A stretch of 64,000 nt of DNA from Salticus scenicus (GCA_963930645.1 OZ005652.1:355819102-355883101); one strand, 5' to 3'. Shown: positions 44,435 through 57,600, counted from the first letter of the stretch. Numbers and translations are program-made. Notes: generated by a model from the letters alone, not told the origin.

Positions 44435-47080
44435 GCCTAATTCAATTTGGTTAAATATACTGTACATAGTTCCCACATTCTTCCTAGAATTTCGTATTCA
44501 CGCTAGAACTCCTGAAAATTTTCTAAAACGTGGTGAAGGGATTTTGGACACTGCCTCATTTTCTAAAATTGGGTTATGGGGGTAAAAATCGTACTAAGAG
44601 ATATATCTTTAAAATTAAAAATTATAAGGATTTTTAGCACTTCGAGAAACCTTCTAGATACAATTACTTAAAATATTTCCAGCGATACATTTTTAGGGTT
44701 GGTTGGTAGTAGGTTTTTAGGCCAACTGTCTACGCTAGGGTCCTAGGCCTATAGGTAGAATGGCCTACATGAGGTTTTTCTAAGGCCGCTGGTGGGTCAT
44801 TTTTAAGGAACTCAAAAATATTTTTTTTTTCTAAAAGGTCCCATCTTTCTCCCCAAATCTATCGGAAACACTTCGGAATTTTTGAAAATTATAAAAACGT
44901 GCAAATTAAATATGAGAACATTAAATGAGCTCTTAATTCCCCTAATTCTCTTCCTATTTGAAATTATACTGTTTGCTTTCTATGGTTTCACTATCGCAAT
45001 ACAGCTTCAATTTCTTCTTTTTTTTTATTTTTAGAAATTGTTTATAGAAGACATTTCCAACAAACTAAAAAAAAAAAAAAACTACATTTTTTTAAAATAT
45101 CAAAGATGTGACTTTTGCTGCCCTCTGTTTTCGAAATTTCCATTTTTTTTTCCAAACAAAACAATAATCTTTCAAACTGATTAAGCCTCCCCCCCTTTTG
45201 TTTATTTTTTTAGAATTTCCAAGGTTTTCTCGAGACACGGGGGAAAGACTTTAAACGAAAAATTTTCTTTCATATTTTTCTAACGAATAATTATACAGAA
45301 AAACGTGTTTTGTTAAAATATTGCTTTGAAATGGTCTTTCCATCAAACTAACAGAAGATTCCCCCCTCCACCCCCCCAATTTTCACATTTACAAAACTTA
45401 AATTTGCCCATGTCTGACTCCTTGTGCCACCCCCACCCCCCCACCCCCTTCCTCCACCATACACATTTGTTTTATTCTTAACTAAACAAAATCCCGAAAA
45501 AAAAATGTCGAAGCCGTGTTTTACAGTTTTTAGAAATTCCGAAAATTACTGGATATAGAAAAACAAATTGAATAATTCGTATTCGACCCTGCTTTTTAAG
45601 ATTTTGTATGAACTTCGAAAACACACTTTTCTAAAATCGATTATATTAAATTAAGGAAAAAATCCTACAGAACAACTTGATTAGCTTTTCATATAATTCA
45701 AAATGAAATTAAATCAGTTTGATTTAAAGTGGTTTTCCTAAAAGAATTTGCGATTTTTATAATCTAATGCAAACACAAATTCCTGTAACAATCTTTGTGT
45801 TGTCAGTAATTTTAAGCCAAGGAAAAATCATTTAATTTAGTGTAAGTAATATTCGTTATTATTGTTGGTTTGGTTATTAGTCGTTGTTATTGTTGGTCGA
45901 TTTTTAAATTTTTAAACTGGTTAATTGATTAGTTTTGCAAAATAAAAACATTTACTTATTGTAATTTTACTTAATTTTTTTGTGTTTTAGTTAAAAAATT
46001 AAAATTACCTCAATTCACCGTCAGCAGTTTACATAGTAACACTTCCCTACTGTTAAATTTAAGAAAGAAAGAAAGATACAATTATTATTTTTTAGGTACA
46101 GATCTGATTTAAAAGAGAAAAATAAATAAAAATAGAAAAATCTTTAAAATGTGAAACTTTATACTGGTAAATCTTTAAATAGTATAGTATTTTACTACAA
46201 ATTTAATGAACAAAATAATTTATAAAATATATAGTTCTTAATTACTTTACCAGTATGCTTTGCAGAAATATATTATTTCGTAAAATTAAGTATTATAATG
46301 TGAAGGAAAAAAAATCATATTTTTAGAAATATATTATGGGATTAAATTAAAGTCAAATAAAGATGTATTTTTTTTTATTTTATTTTATTACTTATTTTTC
46401 TAATTTTATTCTCTTTTCAGAGTTTTTCAAATGTACTTATGTGTTCGGCAAACGATTTTTTTTTTTTTTTTTTAATTACGATATTATTATTTTTTAAATA
46501 AAATAAAATAAAAAACAGAAAACATGAAATTTAGATTTGGATTTAATATATCATAATTACTATAATTTTTGTAAAATATTTCATTTACATGAAATATTTA
46601 CAACTATATTATAATTCACTAAATTTACAACTAATTATAGGAAATATTTACAAATAATATATAATATTCCTATAATATTACAACTATATTATAGGAATTT
46701 AAAAAAATCTTAATCTACAACATAACATTTTTTATTTTGTATATATATATATGCATACTAGAAATTTAATAAGCAAATTAATCAATTAATTCTCCTTTTT
46801 TTTTTTTTTTGTCAGGATTTTTTCTATTCTTAGTTTAAGTGATTTATCAATTAGTTAAAAAAAAAAAAAAAATACCAATATTTCCATATGATATTATCTA
46901 TCATTTTTATGAAAGCAAAGAAAAAAGTTCTTTTTTTTGTTGCAATCACTTTTTAAATTAAAATTAATTTTGAAAATTAACAACGTATAAATTTGAAAAC
47001 AATGTGAATTGAATGAATATTTTTGATAAAGAAATATTAAATAAAATACAAATACCTAAATAAATAACTCATTTAATATA
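43600..47080. other. Unassigned AT-rich DNA
   Basis: Contains an (AG)n run at 43882-43905, a T-run at 44405-44428, a dispersed block GGTTGGTTGGTAG then GGTCCTAGGCCTATAGG near 44698-44757, C-rich stretches (45361-45377, 45428-45450), and many A/T runs up to 46870. The ORF at 44196-44393 has no known domain. No gene is supported. Confidence 0.5.
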
Positions 47081-47221
47081 TATGTTAAAGAAAGAAAACT
47101 ATTTTATTTTTGTAAGTTTAATTTTGACACTAACTGCCGATAGATGGAGCCAAATTACCTATCTGAGATTGAATATTTCAAATGGAAGCGAAGTCTGTAT
47201 GTGTCCGCGAACATTCCAAAC

Positions 47222-47272
47222 CGGATTACATTCTTTTCTTTTGAGCGATGCAAAAGAAAGGAGTGTAATCCG
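47222..47272. repeat. 22-bp stem hairpin
   Basis: Arms 47222-47243 and 47251-47272 pair over 22 positions with two mismatches, both of which would be G-U pairs in a plus-strand RNA. The loop is AGCGATG. The stem sequence CGGATTACA...TTTTG is more GC-rich than the flanks. It overlaps the end of a short ORF (47082-47285) that I do not recognise. Confidence 0.75.
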
Positions 47273-47301
47273 CGAGGTAATGTAGTTCCATTTTTAAAGT
47301 G

Positions 47302-47341
<40 letters not shown>

Positions 47342-47647
47342 TTGGGTAAAAACGGGGCACGTCATGCTTCTCAGACAAAAGAAATTAATATCATATAACA
47401 GTTTCATGAAATTTGTGCGATCCGTTTTCGAGAAAAAAAAAGTTACACCATTACCATTTTTCCTTTGGAGTCTTAAATTGTAATTCCACATCTAAAAATA
47501 TATAGAACGCGGAAGTGTGAAACTTTCATCTTAGCATCAAGCAGAAGATAAAAGATTATTCTGAAAACATTAGATTAGGATATCTCCAATTTTCTGAGAA
47601 ATTCGGCGTTTCCAAATTCATTTCATGTTAAATTAGCTGTATGTATA

Positions 47648-47686
47648 GTGACGCAGGTAAGCTTCATTTGAGCTTTGCTGCGTCAC
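47648..47686. repeat. Hairpin GTGACGCAG / CTGCGTCAC
   Basis: A perfect 9-bp outer stem with an inner AAGCT/AGCTT pair. Related to the palindrome at 38723-38752; both follow TATAGTG. Confidence 0.75.
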
Positions 47687-47699
47687 GGAGACACGGCCG

Positions 47700-48020
47700 C
47701 ATCTCATGATTCGTAAATGGTGTGGTGAGTGAATTCTGAAGACAATTTTTCTTTATTTAGGTACTAATAAAAATTAATGCATTTTGTTTCATATTTAAGG
47801 AATGAAATCCACCGAATTATTTCTGTTAAACGAAGAAAGCAAATGATCTTAGCTAACATGAAAAGAAAAAATTGTGCATTCTACAGAATTTCAATGGAAT
47901 TAGAAAGTTGTGAAGTAAGCTTATGTAACTTGTTTGTATTTGCTAAAAATATTTTTCAATATATGAATATTTTTTTTTTTTTAAATATATGGATATCTGA
48001 AGGATTTTTACATATATATT

Positions 48021-48061
<41 letters not shown>

Positions 48062-48810
48062 CTGTATTGCTTCTTGAATTCTTTGAAAAATAAATTTAAT
48101 AAACAAACAAAATAAAATGAACACATATATTTTTTTCATAACAGATGTATTTATTTTAATAATACGAAAATTATGTTCTTTGTTCTTTAAACCTAAATGC
48201 TGAATTACAAGTATGTAAGAAATTATCTGGTGCGAAGAGAAAAAAAAAAATTCGCTAAAAATAATAGGATTAAAATTTATGCTTTTCCTGATATAACGTA
48301 CTCATTAAAACTATGAAATTGACTCTGAATCATAAAACGTAATTAGCTGTATTTTGATAGAAAAGCAACACACAAAATTCTGCAGTTACTGGAATTAAGA
48401 CGGAATGTATGTAAAACTTTAATTGTGAATGATTTTAAGTCTTCTGTGGGAAGTTTTCTTGCAGATATACTAATTATAAAAACTATATTTATCAAAACAC
48501 ACAAATATTTATTAAAAAGAGCTGTGATTCTTGAACAATAAATTAAAAAAAAAAAAAAAAAAACAGATAAAGTAAAATAAAATTCATAACACGTGTATTT
48601 ATATAAATAATAAGACATTTATGTTCTTTGTATGTTTATGTATAAAATATGAGCTATAAATATTTATTTTATGTATTTCCAGATTACGTATTTTAAATGC
48701 CCTCTCTTTCGGAAAACAAAGATCTTTATAACCGTATAACTTGATAATAAAGCAATACTTTTACATTTCATGACCGAAGAAAACATATTTGCTTCATTGC
48801 AGAATGTATA

Positions 48811-48852
<42 letters not shown>

Positions 48853-50268
48853 ATGTAATCGATGTTTTATTTTAAGACTACAAAGAGAAAATGGTATGAA
48901 TATACTAAAAAAAAAAGTAAAAGTAAATGTTTTTGAAACACATTTTATGCGTTTTTGGAAAATGCAAAGAAAAATAACAAGGGTGAAAAAAGAAAATTTT
49001 TACAAGAAAAAATTAATTACAAACAATAGATTTTTAGTTTCTATTAAATGCTATAAAATGTTTTTAACTGCAGAATACAGGCATTTTCAGTGATATAAGT
49101 ATTAATATTTCACTAGAATCTAATACATGTAAAGAACTTTATATTTTCTTCATACATTTTATAAAAGAATTTTTTTTCTATTAAGAATCCAAATAGTTGA
49201 TTTTGAATTTTTTATACAGCAGCCTAGAATTTTAGATATAGCAACTTAAATATTTTGATATATTAATAACAATTTTTTGTGTACATTTACCACACTTAAT
49301 TAAAAATATATAGTGTGCTCAGAAACTTTTTAATATAAAGAATTAATTCCTGAGAAAATAGAGAACAAGATTTATAATAACATATTTCAATTAGTCATAA
49401 ATTTTGTAAAAATCTCGTAAAAGGAATTATGCGTTACACTTACATTTAACGGAAAAGTTTAAAAAGATTTCTCATTATTTCCTAAAATATGCACAGGGGC
49501 CTAATTTTTTAACAGCACTAATTTTTAACAATAACTATTGCTTTTTTTTTTTTTTTTTTTTTTTGGGGGGGGGGGGGGGGGAGGCTATTACGTAAAATGT
49601 CGAAAAAAAAAAAAGTCACGCTAAACTGAAATATAAGAAAATATTATTTTCTCTTATATTTTTGCAATCCTTATAATCCCTATATAAAGTAATGCCGTAG
49701 CCTATTGTTATAACTATAAAATGCCATGGATGCTTAATTATCAAGTTTTGTCGTGTATCTCCTCCCAAACCACAGAACCTATTTGGAATAAACTCCATAT
49801 TACTGCTTATGTCCAGGGTTAAAGTATTGGCAGATATTCAAATTTCTAGCGCGTGCGCAATAGAAAGGGACAGAAAAAATTTCTTGAAAAACTAACAAAT
49901 GCAGAATTTCTACAATATTAATCTAACTTGAAACTACTGAATTGATATCTTAGTTACATCTAATAAAGATACATTCGCCCTAAGTAAAGGTGTAAAAAAA
50001 AAAAAAAAAAAAAAAAAAATCGAAGTTAAAAAAGCGGTGGAATGATTTCAAAAGTTGTAAAATTGCGCTTTAGTCAAAACTTCATGCATGTGATTAAAAT
50101 GTTTGATTGTGAATACGTCCAAATAGCATCGTGTCGTAATGTAATTGAAATCAAAATAACTTTTATAACATGATAGATTGGCATCGTTTTCAAAACAATC
50201 TCCTAAATGAAGTTTTATCATCTTTAAAAATGACATCATTTCCTAGAAAACATTCTATAGAAAAAGTC

Positions 50269-50313
<45 letters not shown>

Positions 50314-51759
50314 GAAATACCTGTTACGCTTTACTATAACTGTGTACGGCTTTTACTTACAAGCAATACAATATGTAGTAAAAAATTGTAGTCTCAACAC
50401 CAAATTACAGCACAACTAGCAGTTCTATCCGTTCTTCGTAGGAGGAAAAATTACAAAGAAAATTGAAAGCATATTTAATTAATTTGACGCGTTAGCAAGG
50501 CATTGTTCATGTTGAGTTTTGATAAAGACCAAGCTTTGTTCATATTGTTGAAAATTTCTATTAGAAGCACTGCGATATTCCATGTGTAAAGAACGGGTAG
50601 AAACGCTAGACATCCCCCTTAACCTCTTAAACATTAAATTTCAGAAAATTCTTATTATCTCAGTTAGGGTCAGTTTTCTAAATTTCAAGCTTCTGCAATA
50701 AAACACAACGAATTTTCCTGTGGGGAAAACGGTTAGAAATGCTAGACACGCCTTTCCACACTCTTAAGGATTAAATTTCCGAAGATTATCATCTTTTATT
50801 TTAATTATGCACTAAAAAGTGATGTTTTACTAAATATTAACATTTGAAACCACCACTTCGATCAATGTGCGAAGAAAAAGAAGAATTGTCACACCAACCT
50901 TTCATTCCATTAAAGAAATAAATTTTGGAAGAGTCTCAATTTTTTACTTAACTTAGAGCGTAAGAGGAGATATTTTGTTAAACTTAGATCTTATAATGGA
51001 TTTCTTGTAAAGGTTGAAAATCTTCCATTCCCATTTTTAACCCCTTAATAGTTAATTTCGTTAAACTTGTTTATAGTGAGCCCCTAAGTCAAGAAAATAA
51101 CTTACTGTTTAAACGACATGTTTTATCTTCAGGGCTTTGAACTTCACATTGATAAATGAATAAATGAATGTGTAGTATTTCATGTATATGTACAGCCCAA
51201 TTGTACTGCCTAATGACTCTAATGCAAGTATGATTAAAACACTGGTTTTATTTTAATAACAATTTCTTATTTCGTATATTTCTGCACATTGTATGCCAGT
51301 AACTATCTAATTTGAATAATGAATGATAATTCAAATGTAATATTATCTGAATAAACAACAGTTCAAATTCGGCAAAATAAAATATATTTCCTTAAATGCT
51401 ATTGTTTAATTGTTAATAAAATATAAAATTCTGGGAGTAATGAAAAGAGAATTAAATGGTCCCCAAAAGTGTTAAATTATGTTTTATCAACTGTCAGTAT
51501 GTAAGCATGTTTAAATAAATGGCCCTTTACATTTACGCAGAAATTTGTCTAGTAAGTCTAATGAAAAATGCACTTAAAGCAGAAAAAAATGAATTTTGCG
51601 AAAGTTAATTTATAATCGTCTTGCGGCTGCTGTTTTTAAATATATTTTAAAATACACTTCCATAAAATAAATAATTTAATAAATAAGTAAATAAACATAA
51701 ATAAGTAAATAAAATAAATAAAAATAAATAAATAAATAAATAAATAAAATATTATATAT
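47700..51759. other. AT-rich DNA with simple repeats
   Basis: Holds TA runs (48025-48054, 48817-48842), a T-run joined to a 17-G run (49541-49581), a 24-A run near 49995-50018, an ATT run (50279-50312), and a loose repeat where CGGTTAGAAATGCTAGACA (50730) echoes CGGGTAGAAACGCTAGACA (50595). AAAT units fill 51690-51748. ORFs here, including 47777-48115 and 48343-48618, show no family resemblance. Confidence 0.5.
49541..49581. repeat. Poly(T)-poly(G) junction
   Basis: About 23 T followed directly by 17 G. A G-run this long is exceptional in such AT-rich DNA. Confidence 0.9.
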
Positions 51760-52575
51760 TTATGTTTGTGAAGATTGCAACACCAAGAATGAATGCGAAT
51801 ATAAGAATGATATTCATTGGGCACATACATTATAGTAGGAAGAACAATTAATAAAACTTTCAAGAAGTTTTGAGTAATATATCCTAAGAAAACAGTACAA
51901 AAAGCAGCGACTTCTAGGAGAGCAATAACTACAGTTATCTGCCTAGACATTGAATCGATCAGCAAATGGATGACATATTCGGGTACAGCTCCTCGTGAAG
52001 CTTCAACAGGATGCCACAGTTCATATACAGTAGTTGCTGGTGAGTGGTGGTGTGCCACTCGCTTTTCAACGATTAAACAGACATTTTCATTGGTGCGAGA
52101 TCAGGAGAACACGCTAGCCGGAGCAACGGTTGAACACATTTTGCATCAAAGAAGGTCCAGACAATACAAGCAACTTGAGGTTGTGCATTATCCTGCTTAA
52201 ATATTGCGCTACGGATGCCTTGAATATAGAACAGATGGGCGGGCCTTAACTCGCCAGAAATTTAATGGCCGCTACTCAGAGTGCCGAGAAAGCGAACAAG
52301 AAGTAATAGAGACTTGCATCGACCTCATACCATAATTGCAAGTGATGGATAGTGTGACGATGTCGAATCCCAGCTGACAATGCACATTATTCACAATGCC
52401 ATTAGATAAGGATAAGGCAAATCCTGATGCTGTACACTGGATTGTGATTTGTCTGAAAGGAGGCTTTACGCCATTCCTGCATCCAGTTTTATCGTTGATC
52501 AGACATTAAAGAAGACTATATCAGTGATGCAGTTTTGAGGGTAATCAAAATTTTGACAGCCGCATACTGGATTCA
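51760..52575 (-). pseudogene. Tc1-type transposase, third copy
   Basis: The minus strand follows the 39406-40215 copy from its 5' flank (TTTTGATTACCCTCAAAACT) through FKQDNAQPQV (second Asp kept), SPDLAPMK (last acidic residue lost) and HHHSPATTVYELWHPVEA to TTCTTGGTGTTGCA. The longest open piece is 51636-52058. It carries several stops and shifts. It adjoins the start of long repeat copy B. Confidence 0.88.
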
Positions 52576-52584
52576 ATTCTGTTA

Positions 52585-52617
52585 TAGATAGAATTTATTT
52601 ATTTATTTTATTTTATT

Positions 52618-52648
<31 letters not shown>

Positions 52649-52652
52649 TTTT
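52585..52652. repeat. (TTTA)n microsatellite
   Basis: TTTA/TTTTA units between the Tc1 copy and repeat copy B. Confidence 0.9.
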
Positions 52653-53719
52653 TTTGTCAATCAAATGATTAATATTGTTTATATATAAAAAAAAAAAAAA
52701 ATATTAATATGGAATACATTTTCAGATTTTTTTTAAGCCAGTATATTATTATTTTTTTTTTTCAATACAATGTATAATTTATCAATGAATAAGACCATTA
52801 TGTATTTTAAGATAAAAGGAAAAAAAAAAAAAAAAAAAAAGGTTATTTCATTTTTATACTTGCCAGTAAAAACAACTCTTTATGTCGTGACATTAAAATG
52901 TTTTTGAAAGAGAACTTTTTTTTTTTTTAATTTATTAATTGTATTTATCAATATGAAATGTTATATAGTAAAAAAAAAGGATTAAACTTATTATTACTTT
53001 TTATAAACTAATAAATTATTAATTAATTAAAATTTACAACAATTAAGTTTTATTTAATACTTCTATAAAATAATAAATATTAATATAAATATAAATTTAC
53101 TGTACTTATAAATATATTTAATCTCAGGCTGGCGGCTAAAGAGATTGTGTTTCTAAGTCTTGTTAATATATTAACAAAAAAAAAAAAAAAAAAAAAAAAA
53201 AAACAATTAATAGATGCTAAAGTACAGTCATCTGTAAAATAGCATTTCATGTAATAACATCGCCACTTTTCACCTGAAACCTATTCAAATTAATTCTTCC
53301 GTTCAGGGTATTCCCGCAGTCAATACAAATCTTGACTAAATCGAGGAAGACGTTGCCGATGTATGAGTAAACGCGGCGAGTTTTGAGGCGAATTTATTGA
53401 AATTATTTTGTAGTTTTATTTTTCAAGTGTTCCAAATACCTTGATTAAAGTTTTAAATATATTGAAGAACAAGGACGCAAAGCTTGGTCGTATGTATATA
53501 AAACAAACAAAGAATCAAACAAACAAAAATAATTAAATAAATAATAATATACGCCTACGTTTTACACAATAAAATGAATTTGAAGAGAAGAAAGAAAAAA
53601 AAAAAAATCAGACTTAAATGTGAAACGACATTATTTTTGCATTATGCAATAAATCACAACATTACTTATAAAGATCGACTAATTTAATAAAAAATAAATA
53701 TAGATAAAAATTTATTTTT

Positions 53720-55065
53720 TACTTTCTTTTACCAATAAGGCAGAGAACATGTTGTTTTGGGGTCAAATTTTAGATATTGTTTTTTGTTAAAGTTACACGT
53801 TTTGAGGTCCCCTGATCGTACAATAATCATGTTTTTAGCGGTTGGTCTGTGTGTGTGTGTCTGTGTGCCAAGTCCAAACTTGGTATTCTCAATGGGTATC
53901 ATATAGAGATCTACACAAAACTCTTCATTGAGATTAAGCAAATGGATCGTGTACAGGGTCATCCAAAATTATTCAAATACATTATGCCTTTGGGGAAATT
54001 GCTAGTAAATACAGTGTAACATCTACAGACTGACTTAAGCAAATCGAAAACACCAAAATGTATAACATGCATAAAAGCATGTTTCGTAATAATCGTTGTA
54101 CGGAAGTTATTCATCATTCATTTACAGGGCTACCAAAAGTACTTGGATATAGCGGCTATACATGAAGATTGCTGGATTTGAAATTTCTTTTGCATTAGAT
54201 TTTATAAAGTAAGACTAAATTATGTACACAATATTAATTTCAATGCACATTGATTATAGACAGTATACAGCGCTACGCAAAATTAAGTTAAACTTCTTTT
54301 TTCTTTCTATTCAATGTAATTAAGGAAAGTTCTTTGCTACATTTTATTATAAAACTAAATAAAAATCTGCTGTATACTAAAAAATTAAATTATAAAACTT
54401 CTTCACATACCATAAAATTAAAGACAGCACAACCGGTTTCGAAAGAACGTGGACTTTATTCATCAGGTGCAAAAAACACGTGCTACTGCCTTGGAGGCAA
54501 AAACAACTTTAATTTTATGGTGGGTGAAGAAGTTTTAAAGTTTAAGTAAATTTTATTATGTCGACGAAAACTACTCAGGAAGTAAAATTAATTTCCCATA
54601 CGTATACACTAAACAAATAATTTTTGAAATTTCATATCTGGATGGTTGCAGAAAATCACGTTTTCAGGTGCCCTGAATACTAAAGTCCAGTTTTAAGGGG
54701 TCAACCTCTGTGCATACCTGTTATCAGCATAATTTAAAAACAAATCGTTCCAGGAAATTCAAATTTGGTGTTTTGAAATCTGTATTAAGTTGCCACTTAA
54801 GTTTGAAGGCAAACTTGATTTTTTTTCTTTTAAATGTCTGCACTATAACTTAACGGGGGGTTGAGGAGGGCTGTATCCCCTTAGCACAGAATTACATTCC
54901 AAATAAGACTGTCCCTGAACCTATTTTAGATTATTTTAAAAGATTATTGAACTTTATTATCTCACACTATTGTTCTTATGACATAATATGCAATTTATAT
55001 ATATGTATATTATTGAAATACAGAGTAATAGAAAGTCGTGTGAGAGACATACCGTATTATTTCTG
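53720..55065 (+). mobile_element. Hairpin-family element inside repeat copy B (H4)
   Basis: Starts TACTTTCTTTTACC, then GAGGTCCCCTGATCG (53804), AATCATGTTTTTAGCG, a TG microsatellite (53847-53870), and GTACAGGGTCATCC (53951). A second head-like box CAGGTGCCCTGAATAC lies near 54667. The tail ends in the hairpin GTGTG-AGAGA-CATAC (55038-55052) and CGTATTATT. Copy A of the host repeat lacks it, so its limits can be bracketed by comparison. Confidence 0.68.
54385..54543. mobile_element. Palindromic insert with ACCGGTTTCG core
   Basis: Arms 54385-54423 and 54507-54543 are inverted (AAAACTTCTTCACATACCAT and its counterpart ATGGTGGGTGAAGAAGTTTT). The centre carries CACAACCGGTTTCGAAA and TTCATCAGGTGC. 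The combination of ACCGGTTTCG and CATCAGGTG recurs in arthropod repeats as I remember them; the class is not assigned. It is nested in the hairpin-family element. Confidence 0.6.
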
Positions 55066-55850
55066 CTATAAATCAATAAAAATTTAATTTTGGACATTAT
55101 TTCATAATTAAATATAAAGAATACTATATAAATCGCATTATTATTCTAAATAATTTACGTTTTTTACAACTGCGTCTGCATTAGACTCATTAGACGATAA
55201 ATGTTCTTAAAATTGATATAATTTTTAGCTTAATATTAAAATGTTGTATGTATATATATAAATAAAAATAACCAGTTATCAAATCGTGTATTTTTCTGCA
55301 AAATCTAGACAACAGGTAATTATTTTTTTCCTTTACAAGATCTGCAGTTCAAACATTTATTACTTGCAATAAACGGAAATCTTTATTTCCGTGTAATGCA
55401 TTAACGAAACTATCAAATTTAATTGCATCCACAAACACAAAATGTTTACTTTATTACAAGAAATAAAGATAAAAAATCAAATATTTGTTTTATAGTCTAT
55501 TTTAACTCAGATTATCACGGTGAAAAAGCTTTTAATTCGGAGAAATAATAAATGAGTCTGAAATAAATTTTACGTTTTAGATAGGTTTTATTAAGTAGAA
55601 AAATAAATTATTTAAACGTGAATTTTAGCACATAGAGTATATAAAAAGAGCGTTATGATTTTAAGTTTCATTAAATCGCATATTTTCTTTTTCGTTAGCT
55701 AAGTAATTTAAAACATCTAGCATGTGCAAATTATCATAATATCATTTTTATTAAATTATTTCCCGTTTTATTAAAAAAATTCTATTTTGTGAGTTAAAAG
55801 GCATTTACAAACATTTTTTGTAAAATCTTTGCCTTAATCCCATTTTTACT

Positions 55851-57081
55851 TAGAGCTTTATGTTAGAGCTTTCTGCTGTACATTACTTCTTTCTAACAGG
55901 AGAATGCGCTGGAACCCATATTGCAAGCACATTCTGCTGTAAAATCTATTTTTTTTTTTTTACAGTGTGTATAGTTTTGGATGAGTATTCCATTTGTAGT
56001 TCGTATACAGGGACACATCAAAAATTTTCTTATCATTAGGTTCGAGGGACAGAATTTGTATGTACCTCAGTAGCGGCCTCAAAAGTCATCCAATTGACTT
56101 GTAAATTGGTACACACATTCAGGCTCTGCATAGAAATAGCTATATAATTTTTTATGTCTGTATTTTTCTTGGATTGTGTACAGGGACACCTCAAAATTCT
56201 TTTGAGTACAGCATATGGAGTGAATTACGTTTAAACGCATTTTGGCATTATTAATTTTCTATTAGCGAAATGAAATTAGCGTACATTACTGAGATGCTTA
56301 AACTTATGTTTTCTGCAGAAAATATGTGCTCATTGGCTTCCTAATTACAGGACCATACAAAAGTATTCTGACAATGTAACGTAATCAGCCAAATTATGTC
56401 AAAGTTCGAACAATTATTCATGTAAAACGTACAATAAGCTGAATAGATTTTACTGGTGTATACAGTATTTATGGTTCATTTACGGACACGCACGAAAGAA
56501 TTTAGAGACATTAGAGCTTATAAAGAAATTTTTATTTAAGGACACTTTCATGCGTTTATGCTGCATTCAACATAATGGAATTATCATGCATTATAAAGAT
56601 GCTTAAAAGCATGCTTTTTCTAGAAAAAGGATGTGTACAGACTAAAGAATTTATTTACGATAACACACAAAAGAAATTCGATGACGCACTGTAATCATCC
56701 AACTAATAATAATAATGATTTTATTTATGATGAATTAAATTTTATATTGGGTGATGAAATTGGTATAAGACTTATAAGTTTTAAATTTTAAAGATAAATA
56801 AGAAAATGAAATGAACTGTGAAAAATTCGGAATGGTCTGCTAGTACTAAATATAAATAATAAATCTGTATTTTCTAATTCGTAAATGAAATTCTTTTACG
56901 TAAGTATTAAAAAGAAATTAATGTTATGTTTCAAGATAGTAAAGAGTGGTTAAAAACGCATAGTGCCAAGTTTCTAAAAACAGAGTCAATGATCAGAATT
57001 TCAAGTAGTTTGGCCTGCAAGAATGTAAAGCAATAACAATTTGTCACAAAAAAATCAATAAAATGGAGTTTTATTACACAT
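55851..57081. other. AT-rich DNA with ACAGGGACAC-type repeats
   Basis: Degenerate units resembling the 31.9-kb central repeats: ACAGGGACACATCAAAAAT (56010), ACAGGGACACCTCAAAAT (56179), ACAGGACCATACAAAAG (56346), ACGGACACGCACGAAAG (56473), and a weaker one near 56660. Spacing is about 130-190 bp. An ATAATAATAATG stretch lies near 56705. No gene. Confidence 0.55.
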
Positions 57082-57583
57082 TGTAGAGTAAACTTAACGC
57101 AGTGTAATTAGTTTTTACCCCAGCGTACATAGAAATATCAAATCCACATAACTTGAGGTTTACGTTCAAAATTATTTACAATTCAATCCATGTAGCTCTT
57201 ACATTATTTACTTGGAATTCCGATGAATAAAAATTCATTTCAATTTAATGCATTCGTTCAAATTCCATTCATAAAGACAAATGTATTCCATATTAGAAGA
57301 AATTGCATATTGCCGAATTTACTTATATTTTTTTTTTCTTTATTGAAAGAAAGAAGAGTATTATTCGAATTTATTTATATTCTTCTTTTTTTCTTTAAAT
57401 ATATTCTTTCTTCTCTCTTTCTTTACACTAGGCGAAGATTTTCGACGAATTTTTAACAAGAAAAGTGCTGTTTTAATGCGAAAACAAACTAGAAATGGTC
57501 AAAATTAACATTTTATAACCTGATTATGTCTCATTGAAAGATTTTACGTTAAAATAAATATTTTTATTTACAAATTCGCAACA
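57082..57583 (-). repeat. Probable 3' LTR of the Ty3/gypsy element
   Basis: On the minus strand the LTR would start TGTTGCG at 57583, directly after a polypurine tract. TGTTGCG is a common Ty3/gypsy LTR start. A matching ACA end is found at 57082, giving ~500 bp. The outer limit is tentative because the 5' LTR lies outside the window and cannot be compared. Confidence 0.45.
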
Positions 57584-57600
57584 TTTCCCTCCTCTCCCTA
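57584..57600 (-). promoter_or_regulatory. Polypurine tract
   Basis: The minus strand reads AGGGAGAGGAGGGAAA just before the presumed LTR start. Such tracts prime plus-strand DNA synthesis in LTR retrotransposons. Confidence 0.7.

Larger units (their letters stand above)
52655..55850 (+). repeat. Long dispersed repeat, copy B
   Basis: Partner of 3490-5570 (see landmarks there). It lacks the 228-bp MITE of copy A, carrying a single TTAA at 53614-53617, and in turn holds a ~1.35-kb hairpin-family insert (53720-55065) absent from copy A near 4745. Homology resumes with CATTATTTCATAATTAAATA at 55097 and ends at CCCATTTTTACT (55850). Confidence 0.78.

Noticed and set aside
45361..45450. C-rich tracts as a regulatory island
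   Set aside because: Simple-sequence runs of C with A/T interruptions; no motif structure.
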